Assembly (NCBI GenBank): GCA_022711755.1
Contig: JAKLEA010000003.1
Location: 124,001 to 188,000, forward strand
Direction of reading: 5' to 3'
Length of the DNA stretch: 64,000 nt
DNA from: Planctomycetota bacterium
GTDB lineage: Bacteria > Planctomycetota > Brocadiia > SM23-32 > JAKLEA01
This document shows positions 1-9,199 of the stretch, piece by piece. How positions within the stretch are numbered: the first letter of the stretch is position 1; every line of letters begins with the position of its first letter. Below the pieces are notes generated by a model that had not been told where the DNA came from, did not search any database, and saw only the letters and a program-made list of their open reading frames with translations. Made by a program: the position numbers and the translations under genes.

Positions 1-49
1 CGTAATCCCCAGGTTGATTCGAATATGCCTATCGCCTGGATTCTATTCG

Positions 50-817
50 TTATTTTACGACCGGCGCGTCAATATTTGCGCGCGCGAACCATATGCGATC
101 TTCGCGCATGTCGCGCATGGAACATATAACCTCGTCAACGTTTCCCCTATTATTCGTTTTGTCGCCTACGACTCCTGCGTCCACGTAAGCGTCGCGCCTG
201 CCCGATCCTCCGGATGGTCCATCCATGCTCCCTATCACGCGGACCCGATCAGGATTCCAAGATTGAGGCTCAATCGTCAGCGCGATCAGAATGGCCATGT
301 CCCAGGTCCTTGCCGCAAGTCCCGAGCCGCCGGGACCGTAATTGCCTCCGCTTCCGGCATCGCGATAACTGACAAGCTGGTCCTGCACGGAATACACGCG
401 CATCTCCTGCCTGCCTGAGCGCGCGGGGAAAATCCGAATCGTATCTCCGTCAACGCCGTATCTCATGCCGTGCGGTTTCAAGATATCTTCCAGCGCGTCA
501 CCCAGCGGACGGTCCTTTCCCGCAACTCTAGCGCGTTGTTTCGGACTGAGCCGGCAATCGTCATCGAAAAATATTTTCAACCTTGACGTTTTTCTGATTA
601 CATTGATCGCCTGCAACAGCGATGTTTCCGGTATCTCCACCCCGCAGCCATTGCACAGAGCGGAGATGACGGACGGATCGCCCCCCTCGGAGTCCAATAT
701 CCGAATCCGCATCTCCCCGCTTGCGGAATCAGCAATGTAAATGGACTCCGCTTCAGCCGCGCGAGGCAGGACAGCGGGAAGAAGAAATATGAAGGTTATT
801 ATTGCGTATTTCTGCAT
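50..817 (-). CDS. Secreted protein with secretin/TonB short N-terminal (STN)-like domain
   Basis: A 255-residue exported protein. Residues 1-23 form a Sec signal peptide (Lys-3, hydrophobic core, AEA cleavage site). Residues about 65-111 resemble the STN domain of secretins and TonB receptors: LQAINVIRKTSRLKIFF, then a GDALEDIL..G..Y.VDGDTIRI strand pattern. The later VYSVQDQL and LTIEPQSW segments resemble degenerate repeats found in large secretin-like proteins of planctomycete-type genomes; I recognise this pattern only loosely. It is much shorter than a secretin and has no pore domain, so a periplasmic or outer-membrane accessory role is the most that can be said. It has no operon partner; the next gene on the same strand starts upstream of it after about 140 bp. 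Confidence 0.6.
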   Translation of the reverse strand: MQKYAIITFIFLLPAVLPRAAEAESIYIADSASGEMRIRILDSEGGDPSVISALCNGCGVEIPETSLLQAINVIRKTSRLKIFFDDDCRLSPKQRARVAGKDRPLGDALEDILKPHGMRYGVDGDTIRIFPARSGRQEMRVYSVQDQLVSYRDAGSGGNYGPGGSGLAARTWDMAILIALTIEPQSWNPDRVRVIGSMDGPSGGSGRRDAYVDAGVVGDKTNNRGNVDEVICSMRDMREDRIWFARANIDAPVVK

Positions 818-958
818 GGCGTCCTTATCATGCCACGGCAGTTTTGTTCCGCAAGCCCAATCGCCGTTTATTCAGGTTATCTTTTTCCATCGGGTTTGTC
901 AAAAAGCCTTCAGACCACACGTTTTCGTGGCGGAATTTATACCTCGCTTCCACACAGG

Positions 959-2689
959 TCATCGTTGTTCACCGCCTGCTGGCCGGGCCTGAGAACTTAC
1001 TCCCTTCAGCCTGACAATCGCCCCAGCCAGATGTCTTCGAGCCTCATACAATTTCTGCGGATCGTGATCGAAGACCATCGGTGAGGTGATAAGCCCGTCC
1101 GCAAGGCGCAGTTCCGGAACATCGCTACCCCCGGACGCCTGTTTGAGCAGCCAGAAATACTCCCTGTCCTCCAGCCCCTCCCTGAGCATTTCGAAGCGGA
1201 TGGTGTTGATCGGTCCGCTCACGACCGGTTCGGACGGGGGCGTCGCTACGGGGGGGTAAAGGAGATAGCCGTCGCCGTTGCCGTAGGTCTCCCCCTTCTT
1301 GTCCGCTCTGCTGTAGCTCATCGTGTCCCGCCAGGGATTCTTATAGTTCCAGTAGGTCGTGCTCCAGTAGAGGGAGCCGTCAACGCCGTACTTCTCCATC
1401 ATCCAGAAATGGATGCGCTGGTTGAGCGCCGGGTGGTCAATGAAGTTGTTGGGGAACGGGAACCTGGGGACCGTGCAGACGTACCACCACACTTTCTCGC
1501 CCTTTGCCTGACGCTCCCTGGCGCGCTCGTGATTGTATGCCGAAAAGACCGGAACCCAGATATCCACCGACTCGTAAAAATACGGTAGCGGCGCAGGCTC
1601 CAGATTCAATGTCAGGAGGGTCCGCAATCCGGGCAGGTTTTTGTGTATGAAGTCCATTCCTTCCTTGACCGACGGGTAGCTCTTCAGCGGCGGTTCGTCG
1701 GTCCAGTAGGTGTAGCACTTTTTCAGCCAGCCCTTTTCCCTGAGGTGTTCGACTATGCCGCCCTGGCCTTTCCGGTAGAGGGCGAGGTACTCCTCGCTTC
1801 CCCGTTTGTGCCCGGCGATTTCGCCGGGGATGATGGAGTGCGGGAAGTTGAAGGAGGTCATCTTCAACTCGTCAAGCGCCCAGGAGGCTGCGGCGTCAAA
1901 CTGCGCGAAATCGAGTTTAACCTGCGCGTCCCCGCCCGCGCCCTGAATGTCCACACCGATCGGGCCGACGTGCGCCATGGGGCTGTAACAGGAAATTCTG
2001 TGCCGGGCGGCGTTTTCGACGTAGAGACGCCAGACCTGCTTCGTCTGTTCGGGATTCAGCGGGCCGTGCCATGCGGCGTTCAGATGCATTCCGTAGGCGG
2101 TTTCGGTGTGGGTCTCGCGCGGGAGGGTGAAGTCGAAGACGGTCAGTTCCACGGGGGCCTCGGCTATCACCACGCCGTTTTCGGTGATGATCGCTTTGCC
2201 GGAATGCTTCCCGGCAGGCGCGTCTTCAGCGACATATGCCGTGAGCCAGAACGGATAATTACGTCCGGGTTTCATATTCCGCCCATCCGTCAGAGGCGGC
2301 AGAGGGTCGGGATACCAGTCCCTTGAACCGTATGGGTCCGATGGGGTGTTGACATGCACGTAATCAACAAGGTTGTATTCCCACTTCACCTGCGGCGGAA
2401 AACCCTCGATCCTGATGGCAACCTTCTCGATGTTTCGTTCTGGAGAAAGGATTATCTGAACCGGCTCGTATTCGTTACGAGCGGCCTCGATACGGACGGG
2501 GGATGCTTCGCCAGACGGGACCGGCGCGTCCCGCATGATTTTATAGGTAGCCTCGCGCCACCAGAGCGTCCCCCAGTCGGAGCGGGAGAGGAAATGCCCG
2601 CGCGGATCGGCCGGCGCTGGCACGTCTTCAGCGCGGACGATTGACAGGAAACAGAACGACATGAGCACGAACGCGATGCGGAGACGCAT
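959..2689 (-). CDS. Secreted DUF4091-domain protein (putative glycoside hydrolase)
   Basis: A 576-residue exported protein. I chose the start at 2689 (MRLRIAFVL) because AGGAGG lies 7 nt upstream; the frame is open further upstream but that extension would contain the ribosome binding site. Residues 1-20 are a signal peptide. The C-terminal stretch GPINTIRFEMLREGLEDREY is the hallmark of DUF4091, a domain found in GH123-like and other putative glycosidases, and the middle has a TIM-barrel-like pattern (FNFPHS, YWTDEPP, YWSTTYWNYKNPW). It probably acts on a glycan outside the cytoplasm; the substrate cannot be read from sequence. It belongs with the carbohydrate genes that follow (isomerase fold, ABC importer). 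Confidence 0.8.
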   Translation of the reverse strand: MRLRIAFVLMSFCFLSIVRAEDVPAPADPRGHFLSRSDWGTLWWREATYKIMRDAPVPSGEASPVRIEAARNEYEPVQIILSPERNIEKVAIRIEGFPPQVKWEYNLVDYVHVNTPSDPYGSRDWYPDPLPPLTDGRNMKPGRNYPFWLTAYVAEDAPAGKHSGKAIITENGVVIAEAPVELTVFDFTLPRETHTETAYGMHLNAAWHGPLNPEQTKQVWRLYVENAARHRISCYSPMAHVGPIGVDIQGAGGDAQVKLDFAQFDAAASWALDELKMTSFNFPHSIIPGEIAGHKRGSEEYLALYRKGQGGIVEHLREKGWLKKCYTYWTDEPPLKSYPSVKEGMDFIHKNLPGLRTLLTLNLEPAPLPYFYESVDIWVPVFSAYNHERARERQAKGEKVWWYVCTVPRFPFPNNFIDHPALNQRIHFWMMEKYGVDGSLYWSTTYWNYKNPWRDTMSYSRADKKGETYGNGDGYLLYPPVATPPSEPVVSGPINTIRFEMLREGLEDREYFWLLKQASGGSDVPELRLADGLITSPMVFDHDPQKLYEARRHLAGAIVRLKGVSSQARPAGGEQR

Positions 2690-2946
2690 GATGTAACCTC
2701 CTGTCGCTTTCATGTGATCAGTTGGATGCGCACAGCCTGTCTGCCCGGCGATATTACATGCGCCCTTGCCTTTTCAGCATAATGGATTCCCTGCATGTCT
2801 TCACAATGAAATCCGTTCTGCGCAAACGTATGAACAAACCCCGGCATGTTGTCTTTCGGGCATGTGACTGGTAGAATAATGAACACGGGATGAAAAGCGC
2901 AGCAATCTTGCATTTCCGGGCTTTTTCCGCGATGGGGTTGTAAAGA

Positions 2947-3420
2947 ATGGTCAAACTGACTCTTGAGTTGCCGGATGGCGCGTTTGCCGCGATAAAGGAG
3001 GATCCTGCAGGATTCGCCCGGGAACTTCGTCAGGCCGATGCCGTGGCAACCGAAGTGCTGCGCGGCCCCAAGTGTGATGCAGAGAGGACGGACTTGGAAT
3101 CCGGCTGGGGCATCAGGTGTTCTCCAACGTCAGCGCCGGAGACTCTGAAAGAATGGGCGATAGGAGAGGGAGAAACGTCCGTGATTGCCGTTGCTTTGGA
3201 GAAGTTTCCATCCGTGGCGATTCTTGATGACGCGCAGGCCCGGCGATGCGCTCGAACCATGGGCGTTCCGGTCATGGGCACTCTCGGTATACTTTTCCTT
3301 GCTGAACGAAAAGGGGGCATCCCTTCTTTCAGCGATGCTGTCGCCCTGCTGCGGGCAAATGGAATGTTTGTGGATGAGAAGTTGATCTCCGAAGTGAACA
3401 GGTTGAGAGAAAAGACATGA
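2947..3420 (+). CDS. Hybrid UPF0175 antitoxin N-terminus / DUF3368 PIN-toxin C-terminus (decayed TA pair)
   Basis: A 157-residue intact frame made of two pieces. Residues 1-30 (MVKLTLELPDGAFAAI, then DPAGFARELRQA) look like the beginning of a UPF0175 antitoxin. Residues about 32-155 look like the rear of a DUF3368 PIN-type nuclease: VATEVLRGP, LESGWGIRCSP, GEGETSVIAVALE, ILDDAQARRCARTMGVPVMGTLGILFLA. The UPF0175 helix-turn-helix half and the DUF3368 N-terminus, which normally carries the first catalytic Asp, are both missing. In family members the two genes are adjacent and in this order, so one in-frame deletion joining them would explain the product. It is expected to be inactive as a nuclease. 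No partner gene remains nearby. Confidence 0.65.
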   Translation: MVKLTLELPDGAFAAIKEDPAGFARELRQADAVATEVLRGPKCDAERTDLESGWGIRCSPTSAPETLKEWAIGEGETSVIAVALEKFPSVAILDDAQARRCARTMGVPVMGTLGILFLAERKGGIPSFSDAVALLRANGMFVDEKLISEVNRLREKT

Positions 3421-3626
3421 CGGCGCAACTGACCAAGACTGTCATTTCTCCCCCTGCTTCTCCTTTATCCTCCTTCTGCGAATGATCCCGAATGCTACCC
3501 AGAATCCCACGGCCCAAAGAACCTCAAACACACAGTAAAGAAGTGTCCTCATGCAGGATGGGCGCTTTTGCGCCAATGCTTATTCTTCGGCGCACAACGA
3601 TCCCTCGTGGACTTGGAGCACTTATC

Positions 3627-4523
3627 CTACCTGCCCTTATCCAGCGGGACGAATTCCTGCTTCACTTCGTCCCTGCCGGTAACATTGAAGCGCCTGACTC
3701 CCATCGGGGTAAGGTCGAAAACCTTTGCTGTGCCGGCGACGGTGCGGATTGAGAACTTCCCGTCCGGGGAGCGGTATTCGGTCGTTCTGTGGGAGTGGCC
3801 GGTAAGGATGAATTCCACGCCGTTCTCGCGGACAAGTTTCAGGAACTTCTGCCGCTTGGGCATGGGGAAATTGAAATAGGTTTCTTTTTCATCCTCCGCC
3901 GTCCCGAAGGGCGGGAAGTGGGTAAAGATGAAAATGTGATCGCGCCCCTGTTTCTTCGCCTCGGCCAGCGTCGCCTCCAGCCACGCCCACTGTTTTTCCT
4001 GTTCGGCTGGCCATTCGGGGCCGGTGACGCCTTCCGGGACGTGCAGCAGCGTCATCGTGTTCAGCGCGATGAATTCGCAGTTGTTGAATGTGAACCTGTA
4101 ATAATCCTCGCCCCGCTTCTCCCGATATGTCTTCAAATCCGCCATGTTCGTCAGGTCGTGATTGCCTGGCACGAGGAGGACGGGCGTCTCGAACGTCTTC
4201 AACGCAGCGTCCAGAGCTTCGAACTCCTGCGGCGTGCGGTTGTGAACGAGGTCGCCGCAGACGAGAACGAACGCCGCGCCGAGTTCCTTCGCCTTCTTCC
4301 CGGCCCTGATGAAATTGTCACGGTCCTTCTCGATGGACGCGCCGAAGCCCATCTGCGGATCGCCGGCCTGGACGAACGTGAAAGGCGCGAAGGGGGCCTT
4401 GTTGCCGACCGTCCTCCCCCCCTTTGATACGGAATCCTGTGCGGCTGCGACTGAGCCGACCGCTATCATCAGCAACAGAACAAACGCGAATCCCATTATC
4501 CTTTCGCGTATTCTTACTGCCAT
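3627..4523 (-). CDS. Exported calcineurin-like metallophosphoesterase
   Basis: A 298-residue protein with a signal peptide (residues 1-28, ending VAAAQ). The five metallophosphoesterase blocks are all present: GDPQ (54-57), GDLVHN (90-95), GNHD (120-123), TH (201-202) and GHSH (242-245). It resembles the CPPED1/Icc-like subgroup and should be an exported di-metal phosphohydrolase; the substrate is unknown. The start at 4523 is supported by GGAGGAG a few bases upstream. It is the last gene of a four-gene minus-strand run (AraA-fold protein, URO-D, amidohydrolase, this), 30 nt after the amidohydrolase, so it is probably co-transcribed with them. Confidence 0.85.
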   Translation of the reverse strand: MAVRIRERIMGFAFVLLLMIAVGSVAAAQDSVSKGGRTVGNKAPFAPFTFVQAGDPQMGFGASIEKDRDNFIRAGKKAKELGAAFVLVCGDLVHNRTPQEFEALDAALKTFETPVLLVPGNHDLTNMADLKTYREKRGEDYYRFTFNNCEFIALNTMTLLHVPEGVTGPEWPAEQEKQWAWLEATLAEAKKQGRDHIFIFTHFPPFGTAEDEKETYFNFPMPKRQKFLKLVRENGVEFILTGHSHRTTEYRSPDGKFSIRTVAGTAKVFDLTPMGVRRFNVTGRDEVKQEFVPLDKGR

Positions 4524-4553
4524 GCCAGTCTCCTCCTTGCGTTTGGCGGCGTT

Positions 4554-5564
4554 TCAAACGCCGGCCTCTTTCAGCAGTTTCGCTCCGTTATCGTGGAAAA
4601 CCGATTCGACGAATGAATCCCCAAGCCCAAGCCTTCCGACGGCCTTCCTGATAGCTCTGATCTCCTCGTAAAGGAAGGACGTGAAGACGAGTTTGCGATG
4701 GTCGTCCGAAATCGAAAGATGCCAGGGGACGGAGGTGACGTAGGTGTATTGATCATTGATCTCGACCGACTTGCCGGGCGCAAGCGCGATCGGGATGTCG
4801 GTCGCGTAGAGAATCTTCTCGCGGGGGACGACGCTGAAAAGATGCTCCAGAACCTCCCAATTATTGAGCATGGCCAGGTCGTACCAGAGGTTCGGCAGCG
4901 ACTTGAGCTTGTCGAGATTCCCTACGACATTCTTCAGAAAGTAAGCCCGCCCGACGTGCGCCAGGACGATCTTCACCTCCGGCCAGCGCCTGCATAGCGA
5001 AATTATCTGATCCTGATTGATAGGATCAGCAAGACGTCCCCTGCGAGGGATGTGCAGCATTACAATCAACCCGCGCCGGGCTACAATCTCCATTATCCAG
5101 TCCGGCAGCATTTCGGCGATCTCGACGCTATTCGGATCGCTTTTGCGGACATAATCCAGATATGGCTTGATGCCGAGGAATCCGCCTTCCGCGATGTCCT
5201 TCTCGACGGCTGCCGGATCGGATTCGCTCGGGTCGAAGAGGCGCAGGGGAAAGTGTCGCCGCCTGTCGCACCGGGTTTGGACATAGCGATTGTTCGCGAC
5301 CATCGAGTAATGAATATCCGGAAATCCGAAGCAGACTGCTGAAGTCTCGCGGCCGGGATATGTATCGCGCAAATCCTGATCGAGATCGTCGAAGTCGTAC
5401 TTGCCGATGCGGTGTCCGCCCGTGTCGAGCGGGCGCTCGGCGGGGACAGCCTCCCGGTTGATGACGTGGACGTGGAAGTCGAGAATGCGTTCCGGCAGAA
5501 AGGCGTCAAGCTCCTCCCGGAAAATCCGCATGTTTCTTTCGTGCTTTGCGGTTTCGCGCCACAT
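4554..5564 (-). CDS. Amidohydrolase-2 family metal-dependent hydrolase
   Basis: A 336-residue TIM-barrel hydrolase. The metal-binding signature is clear: HVH at residues 31-33, LHIPR in the middle, LAHVGR after it, and YATDIP near the end supplying the last Asp. This is the pattern of amidohydrolase family 2 (decarboxylases, lactonases and related hydrolases). No signal peptide is seen, so it is probably cytoplasmic. It starts 3 nt after the URO-D gene, with GGAAGGGA ahead of the ATG, so the two are likely translated from one message. A lactonase or decarboxylase step in sugar-acid use is plausible from context, but sequence alone does not fix the reaction. Confidence 0.8.
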   Translation of the reverse strand: MWRETAKHERNMRIFREELDAFLPERILDFHVHVINREAVPAERPLDTGGHRIGKYDFDDLDQDLRDTYPGRETSAVCFGFPDIHYSMVANNRYVQTRCDRRRHFPLRLFDPSESDPAAVEKDIAEGGFLGIKPYLDYVRKSDPNSVEIAEMLPDWIMEIVARRGLIVMLHIPRRGRLADPINQDQIISLCRRWPEVKIVLAHVGRAYFLKNVVGNLDKLKSLPNLWYDLAMLNNWEVLEHLFSVVPREKILYATDIPIALAPGKSVEINDQYTYVTSVPWHLSISDDHRKLVFTSFLYEEIRAIRKAVGRLGLGDSFVESVFHDNGAKLLKEAGV

Positions 5565-5567
5565 TGC

Positions 5568-6722
5568 CTATCCCTTCCAGCGCTTCCTGCCCTTTGTTCT
5601 GAAGTATTTCAACCCTTCGAGCAGCGTCATCAGATTCTCGCGGTTCGTTCCCGGCGTCACCGAGCTGCTGCATCCAAGCACAAGCCCCACCCCCGGCCCA
5701 TTCTCAACCAGAAAATTCAACTCCCGTATCACGTCATCCTTCGTCCCGCGCGGAAGAGTCCGCGTAACCGAAGCGCCCGCCCAGATCATCAGCGGATCGC
5801 CGTTGCAGTCCTTCATGGCGCAGATGCGCTCGTAGTCCATGCCGTCTTCGTATTGAAACCCCTGGAAGCCTGACAAACCGCACTCGATGAGCCTCGGGAC
5901 CATCTCCATCAGGTTGCCGTCGCAGTGCCAGATCACGCGCACTCCAGCGTCAATCAGCGGCTTCATCGCGCGAGCGAAATGCGGGAACCATAGCCGGTCA
6001 AGGCTCTTAATGTCAGCGAGCGTTCCCCGGGAATCCGCCATGTCGTGATCGCTTCTGACGACGGGGGGGAGGTTGCCTTTGACAAATGCCTTCGCGCCGA
6101 TGACATTCTGCCTCTCGTTCAGGTCGGCCTGGAGGCTGAAATCCCGTTCCATCACCTCCGGGTAAAGCGCGTAGGCCATGAAGTAGTTGGCGTAGCCGTA
6201 GGAACCGTATCGCAATACCGGGAAGTTCGAGAAACCGCGCCCGTAGGGGACTTTCAGTATGTCCGGGCCGAAGAGTTTCTGCGTTTCCTCCTCTCCGCGG
6301 ATCAGTTCCTCGACTGCCGCCTCGTTCTCCGTATCGTAACTCGCAGCCGCATGCTCAAGCGCCGGGAAGACAAAGCGCTCCATATGCGCGACGACTGCTT
6401 CAGGGGAGTCAATCAGCATGCCGTCCAGCTCGATCCTGTGCGCGCCGGTGGTCGCCCCTCGCCCGGTTCCGGAGTCGTATCCCCAGTCCGCCATGCTGAG
6501 GGGATTCTCCGGGATGAACTGGTCAATGAAGCACGTGCCGACATTCTTCTGGAACCTGAGGTAGACGCCGACCGGATCCTTTCGATAGGAGCCTGGCTCG
6601 CATCCGGCAAGCTCCTCGATCAGCGAGTTCTCCATGAAATGCGCCATCCACGAGCAGACGCCATGCGTCGGCTCCATGCGGAGCGTGTCGAGCGCCATCC
6701 GCGCGTTTTCGGAAAGTTCCAT
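5568..6722 (-). CDS. Uroporphyrinogen decarboxylase (URO-D) family protein
   Basis: A 384-residue URO-D-like TIM barrel. The frame is open 43 codons further upstream, but the family start MELSENARMALDTLRMEPTH fits the ATG at 6722, with GGGGG upstream. Typical features are IWHCDGN, followed by a glycine-rich GLSGFQGFQYEDGMDYERI stretch and VLGCSSSVTPGTNRENL. These are closer to the MtaA/CmuA-like and sugar-cluster URO-D proteins than to haem-pathway HemE. No corrinoid-binding protein or haem gene is in the window, so a methyltransferase role cannot be shown. It overlaps the AraA-fold gene by about 14 nt, which implies translational coupling. Confidence 0.8.
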   Translation of the reverse strand: MELSENARMALDTLRMEPTHGVCSWMAHFMENSLIEELAGCEPGSYRKDPVGVYLRFQKNVGTCFIDQFIPENPLSMADWGYDSGTGRGATTGAHRIELDGMLIDSPEAVVAHMERFVFPALEHAAASYDTENEAAVEELIRGEEETQKLFGPDILKVPYGRGFSNFPVLRYGSYGYANYFMAYALYPEVMERDFSLQADLNERQNVIGAKAFVKGNLPPVVRSDHDMADSRGTLADIKSLDRLWFPHFARAMKPLIDAGVRVIWHCDGNLMEMVPRLIECGLSGFQGFQYEDGMDYERICAMKDCNGDPLMIWAGASVTRTLPRGTKDDVIRELNFLVENGPGVGLVLGCSSSVTPGTNRENLMTLLEGLKYFRTKGRKRWKG

Positions 6723-6735
6723 GTCTGCCAACCCC

Positions 6736-8127
6736 CTATATTTCCACGAATCCAACCTTGGCGAATGCCGCGAATGATCGCATGGCTTCCAGACAGTCCC
6801 CGATGACCAAGGCGCTGTGGTGAGTCCCGCCATGCCGCGAATATTCCTCAAGGAAATGACAAACGCCGCATTGCGGCCTGATCCAGCCCCGGACGCTCTT
6901 CAGCATTTCCTCGTTCGTTGTGTCGCCCAGGATTTCGACCCTGGAGGCGATCACCTCGAACGTGTTGCCCGGCCCCGGCGCGAGATTGACGAACACCCCC
7001 GGCCCCGGCTCCGACGCGCCAGTCAGAATGGCCGGGTCCTGCGCCGGGGTGTAGGGGAAGGGTCTTTCGATCAGCCGCGCCTTGCCTGAACAGACTTCGG
7101 GATTGCACTCCCCCATGTGCGAAAGGAAGAGCGAATCCCCCCGCCAGTCAGGGCAGAAGATTTCCGTGAACGTCGCGCGGCGGAATCCCTGCAAGAGCGC
7201 CCGAACCAGGCACGCGGTCAGAACATCGCCCTCGCCGGAGTATCCGATCCCGCGCGCCATCGCTTTCGACGCCTCAAGAAACGGGACGACGTTCACGGGG
7301 CCTTCCGAGTCCTGGAACGCCAGGAAGTTCATGCTGAATGCGTTGAAACCGCCTTTGTCGAGAAGGCGTCTAAGTCCCAGCCCGACACGTGCAGACCGCG
7401 CATGAGAGGCTTCGGAGATATCAACGTCGTAGCGTTCCCTGTCGCTCTCGATCTCCTTCCGAACGTCCGCATCGCTGACCGAGGACACGGCTTCGGCAAG
7501 GGCGGGTATTCCAATCTGCCTGACCTCGCAGTTCAGGGCGTCGCGCATAACGGATTCGGCAACCGCGAAATCCCCCATTCCGGCGAAAGATTCGCCGATT
7601 CTAAGCGCCTTGACGCTTCGGAAGCATTTCGCCGCGAACGCCACCTGGGCCGTCGCCGCCGCGCGGTCTAGAACGCGCGGGTCCCCGGCATGGCCCGCGA
7701 CGATCTCAAATCCCTTGCCGCGCCGCCGAAGGACGGAAGCCATGTCCATCACGCCATGGATGCCGTGGTTGTAGAGGATGCGCTCGGGTACCGTGTCCGC
7801 GCCGAAGGACTCGTCCATCGTCGCGTCGAGGATAAGTATCGGCAGAGCGGTTTCAGACAGCGCCCCGGCGGATTCGAGGGATGGCGAATACGCAAGGTGA
7901 AGCGTGACGATCAGATCAACACCCTCATCCTCGAAACGTCGTAATGCCTTGCGGAATTCAGTCTCGATGCGACAGATTTCAGCGGCATGAACGTCAATCC
8001 CGCGGGTTCTCAATCCGTCGGATACCTCGCGGAGAAGACCGGAGAAGCCGTCGCGCATCCCCGGCAGGGCGTCATCGTAGAGTTTCAGATAAAGCGGCAG
8101 CAGTCCGATCCGGGGGGTTCCCTGCAT
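6736..8127 (-). CDS. L-fucose/L-arabinose isomerase-fold protein
   Basis: A 463-residue protein with the three-domain pattern of the AraA/FucI isomerase family: an N-terminal Rossmann-like part (GVDLIVTLHLAYSPS), a middle with VAGHAGDP and RIGESFAGMGDF, and a C-terminal part with GEGDVLTACLVRALL, a Glu-containing FTEIFCPDWRGD, and HMGECNP. The last His-rich stretch (CHFLEEYSRHGGTHHSAL) is like the family's C-terminal active-site region. It is probably a cytoplasmic aldose/ketose isomerase for a pentose or deoxyhexose. AAGGAG precedes the ATG. It is first in the run with URO-D, amidohydrolase and phosphoesterase. Confidence 0.75.
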   Translation of the reverse strand: MQGTPRIGLLPLYLKLYDDALPGMRDGFSGLLREVSDGLRTRGIDVHAAEICRIETEFRKALRRFEDEGVDLIVTLHLAYSPSLESAGALSETALPILILDATMDESFGADTVPERILYNHGIHGVMDMASVLRRRGKGFEIVAGHAGDPRVLDRAAATAQVAFAAKCFRSVKALRIGESFAGMGDFAVAESVMRDALNCEVRQIGIPALAEAVSSVSDADVRKEIESDRERYDVDISEASHARSARVGLGLRRLLDKGGFNAFSMNFLAFQDSEGPVNVVPFLEASKAMARGIGYSGEGDVLTACLVRALLQGFRRATFTEIFCPDWRGDSLFLSHMGECNPEVCSGKARLIERPFPYTPAQDPAILTGASEPGPGVFVNLAPGPGNTFEVIASRVEILGDTTNEEMLKSVRGWIRPQCGVCHFLEEYSRHGGTHHSALVIGDCLEAMRSFAAFAKVGFVEI

Positions 8128-8329
8128 TTGCGTCTCCTTGATTTGTTAGCGTCGCGCAACAGCGATTTCGCGGCTTTTTCCGTTTCAATCCATGCTACGG
8201 CAATCTGAGCAGATTCTCCATAGTCTTCAATCGCGCTATGTCAGGATTGACCACGCGAAGATTCCGGCCTAACATTGCGGAATCGAGAATGTGGCGCGAA
8301 AGAGATACTTTTCTGCGAGATTACGCCGC

Positions 8330-9199
8330 ATGGATGAAATCGAAATTCGCAACATGACTGAAGCCGACGTTGAATCCGGCTGGGCAATGTGCCGGGACGC
8401 CGGATGGAACCAGTTGCCGGCCGACTGGCGATTCCTGCGTTCCGGCAACCCGGACGGGTGCTTTGTGGCTTACGGCGGGGAAGGAATTATCGGCACAGTC
8501 ACAACATGGAATTACGACAACAAGTCAAGCTGGATCGCGATGATGCTCGTGGCGGAGAGCCATCGCAGAAGGGGGATCGCCACACGGTTGATGCAGGCGG
8601 CACGCGATTCGCTTGCGGAATGCGATTGCGTCCGGCTTGACGCCACGCCCGTCGGTCGGGAGGTCTACCTTCGCCTCGGATTCAGGGATGAATTCCCCCT
8701 CAGCCGGATGACGGCGGACGAGGGACTGCGCGAGGGCATGTTGCAATGCGACACTGCCGGGGCACAATGCGCTCCTGTGTCCTGTTCCGTTGATTTGTCG
8801 GATATCATCGCTCTTGACGCGCTGGCGTTCGGGGTTATGCGCCCGAAGATTATGGAATACTGGCTGCAAAACGCGCCTGAGTATGCAAGAATCCTGAAAT
8901 CCGACGGGAAGACGGTCGGTTTCTGTCTGGGGCGTCACGGGCGGCGATTCGAACATATCGGCCCAATCATAGCGCCGGACGCGAACTCGGCCGCCGCGAT
9001 GTTCCTGTCTCTGCAGAAATCTCTGCGCGCGAAGCCGGTCGTCATGGACATCCCCAAACGCTGCGCCGATTGGAGGCGAATGCTGGAATCGTTCGGCTTC
9101 CGCGAGCAGCGCCCGCTTATCAGGATGATACTTCGCAACAACAGGAATCCCGGCGAGGACGGTATTACCTTCGCAATCAGCGGTCCGGAACTGGGATAG
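8330..9199 (+). CDS. GNAT-family N-acetyltransferase with C-terminal second acetyltransferase-like domain
   Basis: A 289-residue protein. Residues about 4-125 form a GNAT domain with the acetyl-CoA loop RRRGIATRLMQAA and the product-side VYLRLGF. The second half (IALDALAFGVMRPKIMEYWL, PVVMDIPKRCADWRRMLESFGF) resembles the DUF1248/YitH-like second domain of double-GNAT proteins. I prefer the ATG at 8330 (MDEIEIRNM) over a GTG at 8291, because homologs usually begin a few residues before the first beta strand; neither has a strong ribosome binding site. The substrate is unknown. It stands alone, with its 3' end facing the ABC operon. Confidence 0.75.
   Translation: MDEIEIRNMTEADVESGWAMCRDAGWNQLPADWRFLRSGNPDGCFVAYGGEGIIGTVTTWNYDNKSSWIAMMLVAESHRRRGIATRLMQAARDSLAECDCVRLDATPVGREVYLRLGFRDEFPLSRMTADEGLREGMLQCDTAGAQCAPVSCSVDLSDIIALDALAFGVMRPKIMEYWLQNAPEYARILKSDGKTVGFCLGRHGRRFEHIGPIIAPDANSAAAMFLSLQKSLRAKPVVMDIPKRCADWRRMLESFGFREQRPLIRMILRNNRNPGEDGITFAISGPELG

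Noticed and set aside
2710..2954. Two overlapping minus-strand ORFs of 66-67 codons
   Set aside because: No ribosome binding site, no protein-like pattern, and the frames overlap each other and the start region of the DUF4091 gene. Treated as non-coding.
5568..6722. HemE (haem-pathway uroporphyrinogen decarboxylase)
   Set aside because: No other haem genes are nearby, the N-terminus does not match HemE, and the operon partners are sugar enzymes.
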